Origin: Spirochaetaceae bacterium
GTDB taxonomy: Bacteria; Spirochaetota; Spirochaetia; Treponematales; Treponemataceae
Assembly (NCBI GenBank): GCA_031285525.1
Contig: JAITWB010000053.1
Coordinates: 1 to 5,096, forward strand
Direction: 5' to 3'
Length of the DNA stretch: 5,096 nucleotides
The notes beneath the pieces were generated by a model, which searched no databases, was not told the origin of the DNA, and was given only the letters and a program-made list of their open reading frames with translations. The translations under genes and the position numbers were made by a program. This document shows, piece by piece, positions 4,883-5,096 of this stretch. How positions within the stretch are numbered: position 1 is the first letter of the stretch; every line of letters begins with the position of its first letter.

Positions 4883-5096
4883 ATGTATATGGGTTATCGC
4901 CGCAGCCAGCGCATCGGCGGCGTGATCCGGTTTGGGAATGCTCTCCATTCCCAACAAGAGCCGGACATACTCCTGAACGAGCTTTTTGTCAGCTCTGGCG
5001 CTGCCCACAACAGCTTTTTTAATGATCGGAGGCGGATACTCGCCAAGGGCTATACCGTGGCAGGCAATGCAGAGACAGAGAACCCCCCGGGCTTCG
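4862..5096 (-). CDS. ruvC: Crossover junction endodeoxyribonuclease RuvC, C-terminal part (cut by window edge)
   Basis: The minus strand codes for the last 77 residues of RuvC, ending with TGA at 4862-4864; its start is beyond base 5096. RuvC is the Mg-dependent dimeric resolvase that nicks Holliday junctions with RuvAB. Visible family features are EARGVLCLC at the edge, GEYPPPIIKKAVVGSARADKK (the basic junction-binding loop), VQEYVRLLLGM, and the final catalytic motif PDHAADALAAAITH. The last catalytic Asp (codon 4913-4915) is present. The preceding metal-ligand position, Asp138 in E. coli, is His here (codon 4922-4924), as I recall for the Thermus enzyme, so activity is expected. The first catalytic Asp and the Glu lie outside the window. 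The 3' end overlaps ogt by 21 bp tail to tail. A perfect 9-bp inverted repeat (4932-4940 with 4946-4954) lies in its coding sequence without any insertion. Confidence 0.92.
   Translation of the reverse strand, partial: EARGVLCLCIACHGIALGEYPPPIIKKAVVGSARADKKLVQEYVRLLLGMESIPKPDHAADALAAAITHIHSSFPLS

Noticed and set aside
4932..4954. Perfect 9-bp inverted repeat in ruvC, considered as another palindromic insertion
   Set aside because: The protein here (LLLGMESIPKPDHA) has the usual family length, so nothing appears inserted. The hairpin is probably a chance product of the codons.

Overview
The window looks like part of a bacterial chromosome of about 50% GC. It is most likely from a spirochaete, possibly a gut-type Treponema. 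That placement is inferred from recall, not a search: the hexokinase tail looks spirochaete-like, and a surface-protein-like C-terminal tail on the minus strand resembles tails I remember from Treponema. No phage, plasmid, CRISPR, tRNA or rRNA signal was seen.

Layout, left to right. The last 77 codons of a hexokinase gene (+) end at 235, followed by a 17-bp perfect hairpin that looks like its terminator. A gene-poor stretch (236-830) then holds three things: a decayed surface-protein C-terminus on the minus strand (346-447), a ten-unit tandem array of TGTAA/TTACA inverted half-sites (466-690), and a nearly pure pyrimidine tract (692-790). A complete cytoplasmic-type family 20 beta-N-acetylhexosaminidase (+, 831-2321) follows. 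It converges on a two-gene minus-strand operon: a sugar-phosphate-type nucleotidyltransferase (3338-4243) and class I mannose-6-phosphate isomerase manA (2469-3335). The convergent gap is a 161-bp imperfect inverted repeat whose ends include the last codon and stop codon of both genes. Divergent from the operon is an O6-methylguanine-DNA methyltransferase gene, ogt (+, 4307-4882). Its 3' end overlaps by 21 bp the 3' end of ruvC (-), which runs off the right edge.

The first four genes share a sugar theme. The hexosaminidase would free N-acetylhexosamine from small chitin or glycan fragments, hexokinase would make hexose 6-phosphates, ManA would interconvert mannose 6-phosphate and fructose 6-phosphate, and the nucleotidyltransferase would activate a sugar phosphate. 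The last two genes belong to DNA repair and recombination.

The most unusual material is repetitive. It comprises the half-site array at 466-690, a purine/pyrimidine repeat family flanking the hexosaminidase gene in inverted orientation, and short in-frame 15- and 18-bp duplications, most of them palindrome-associated, inside manA and ogt.
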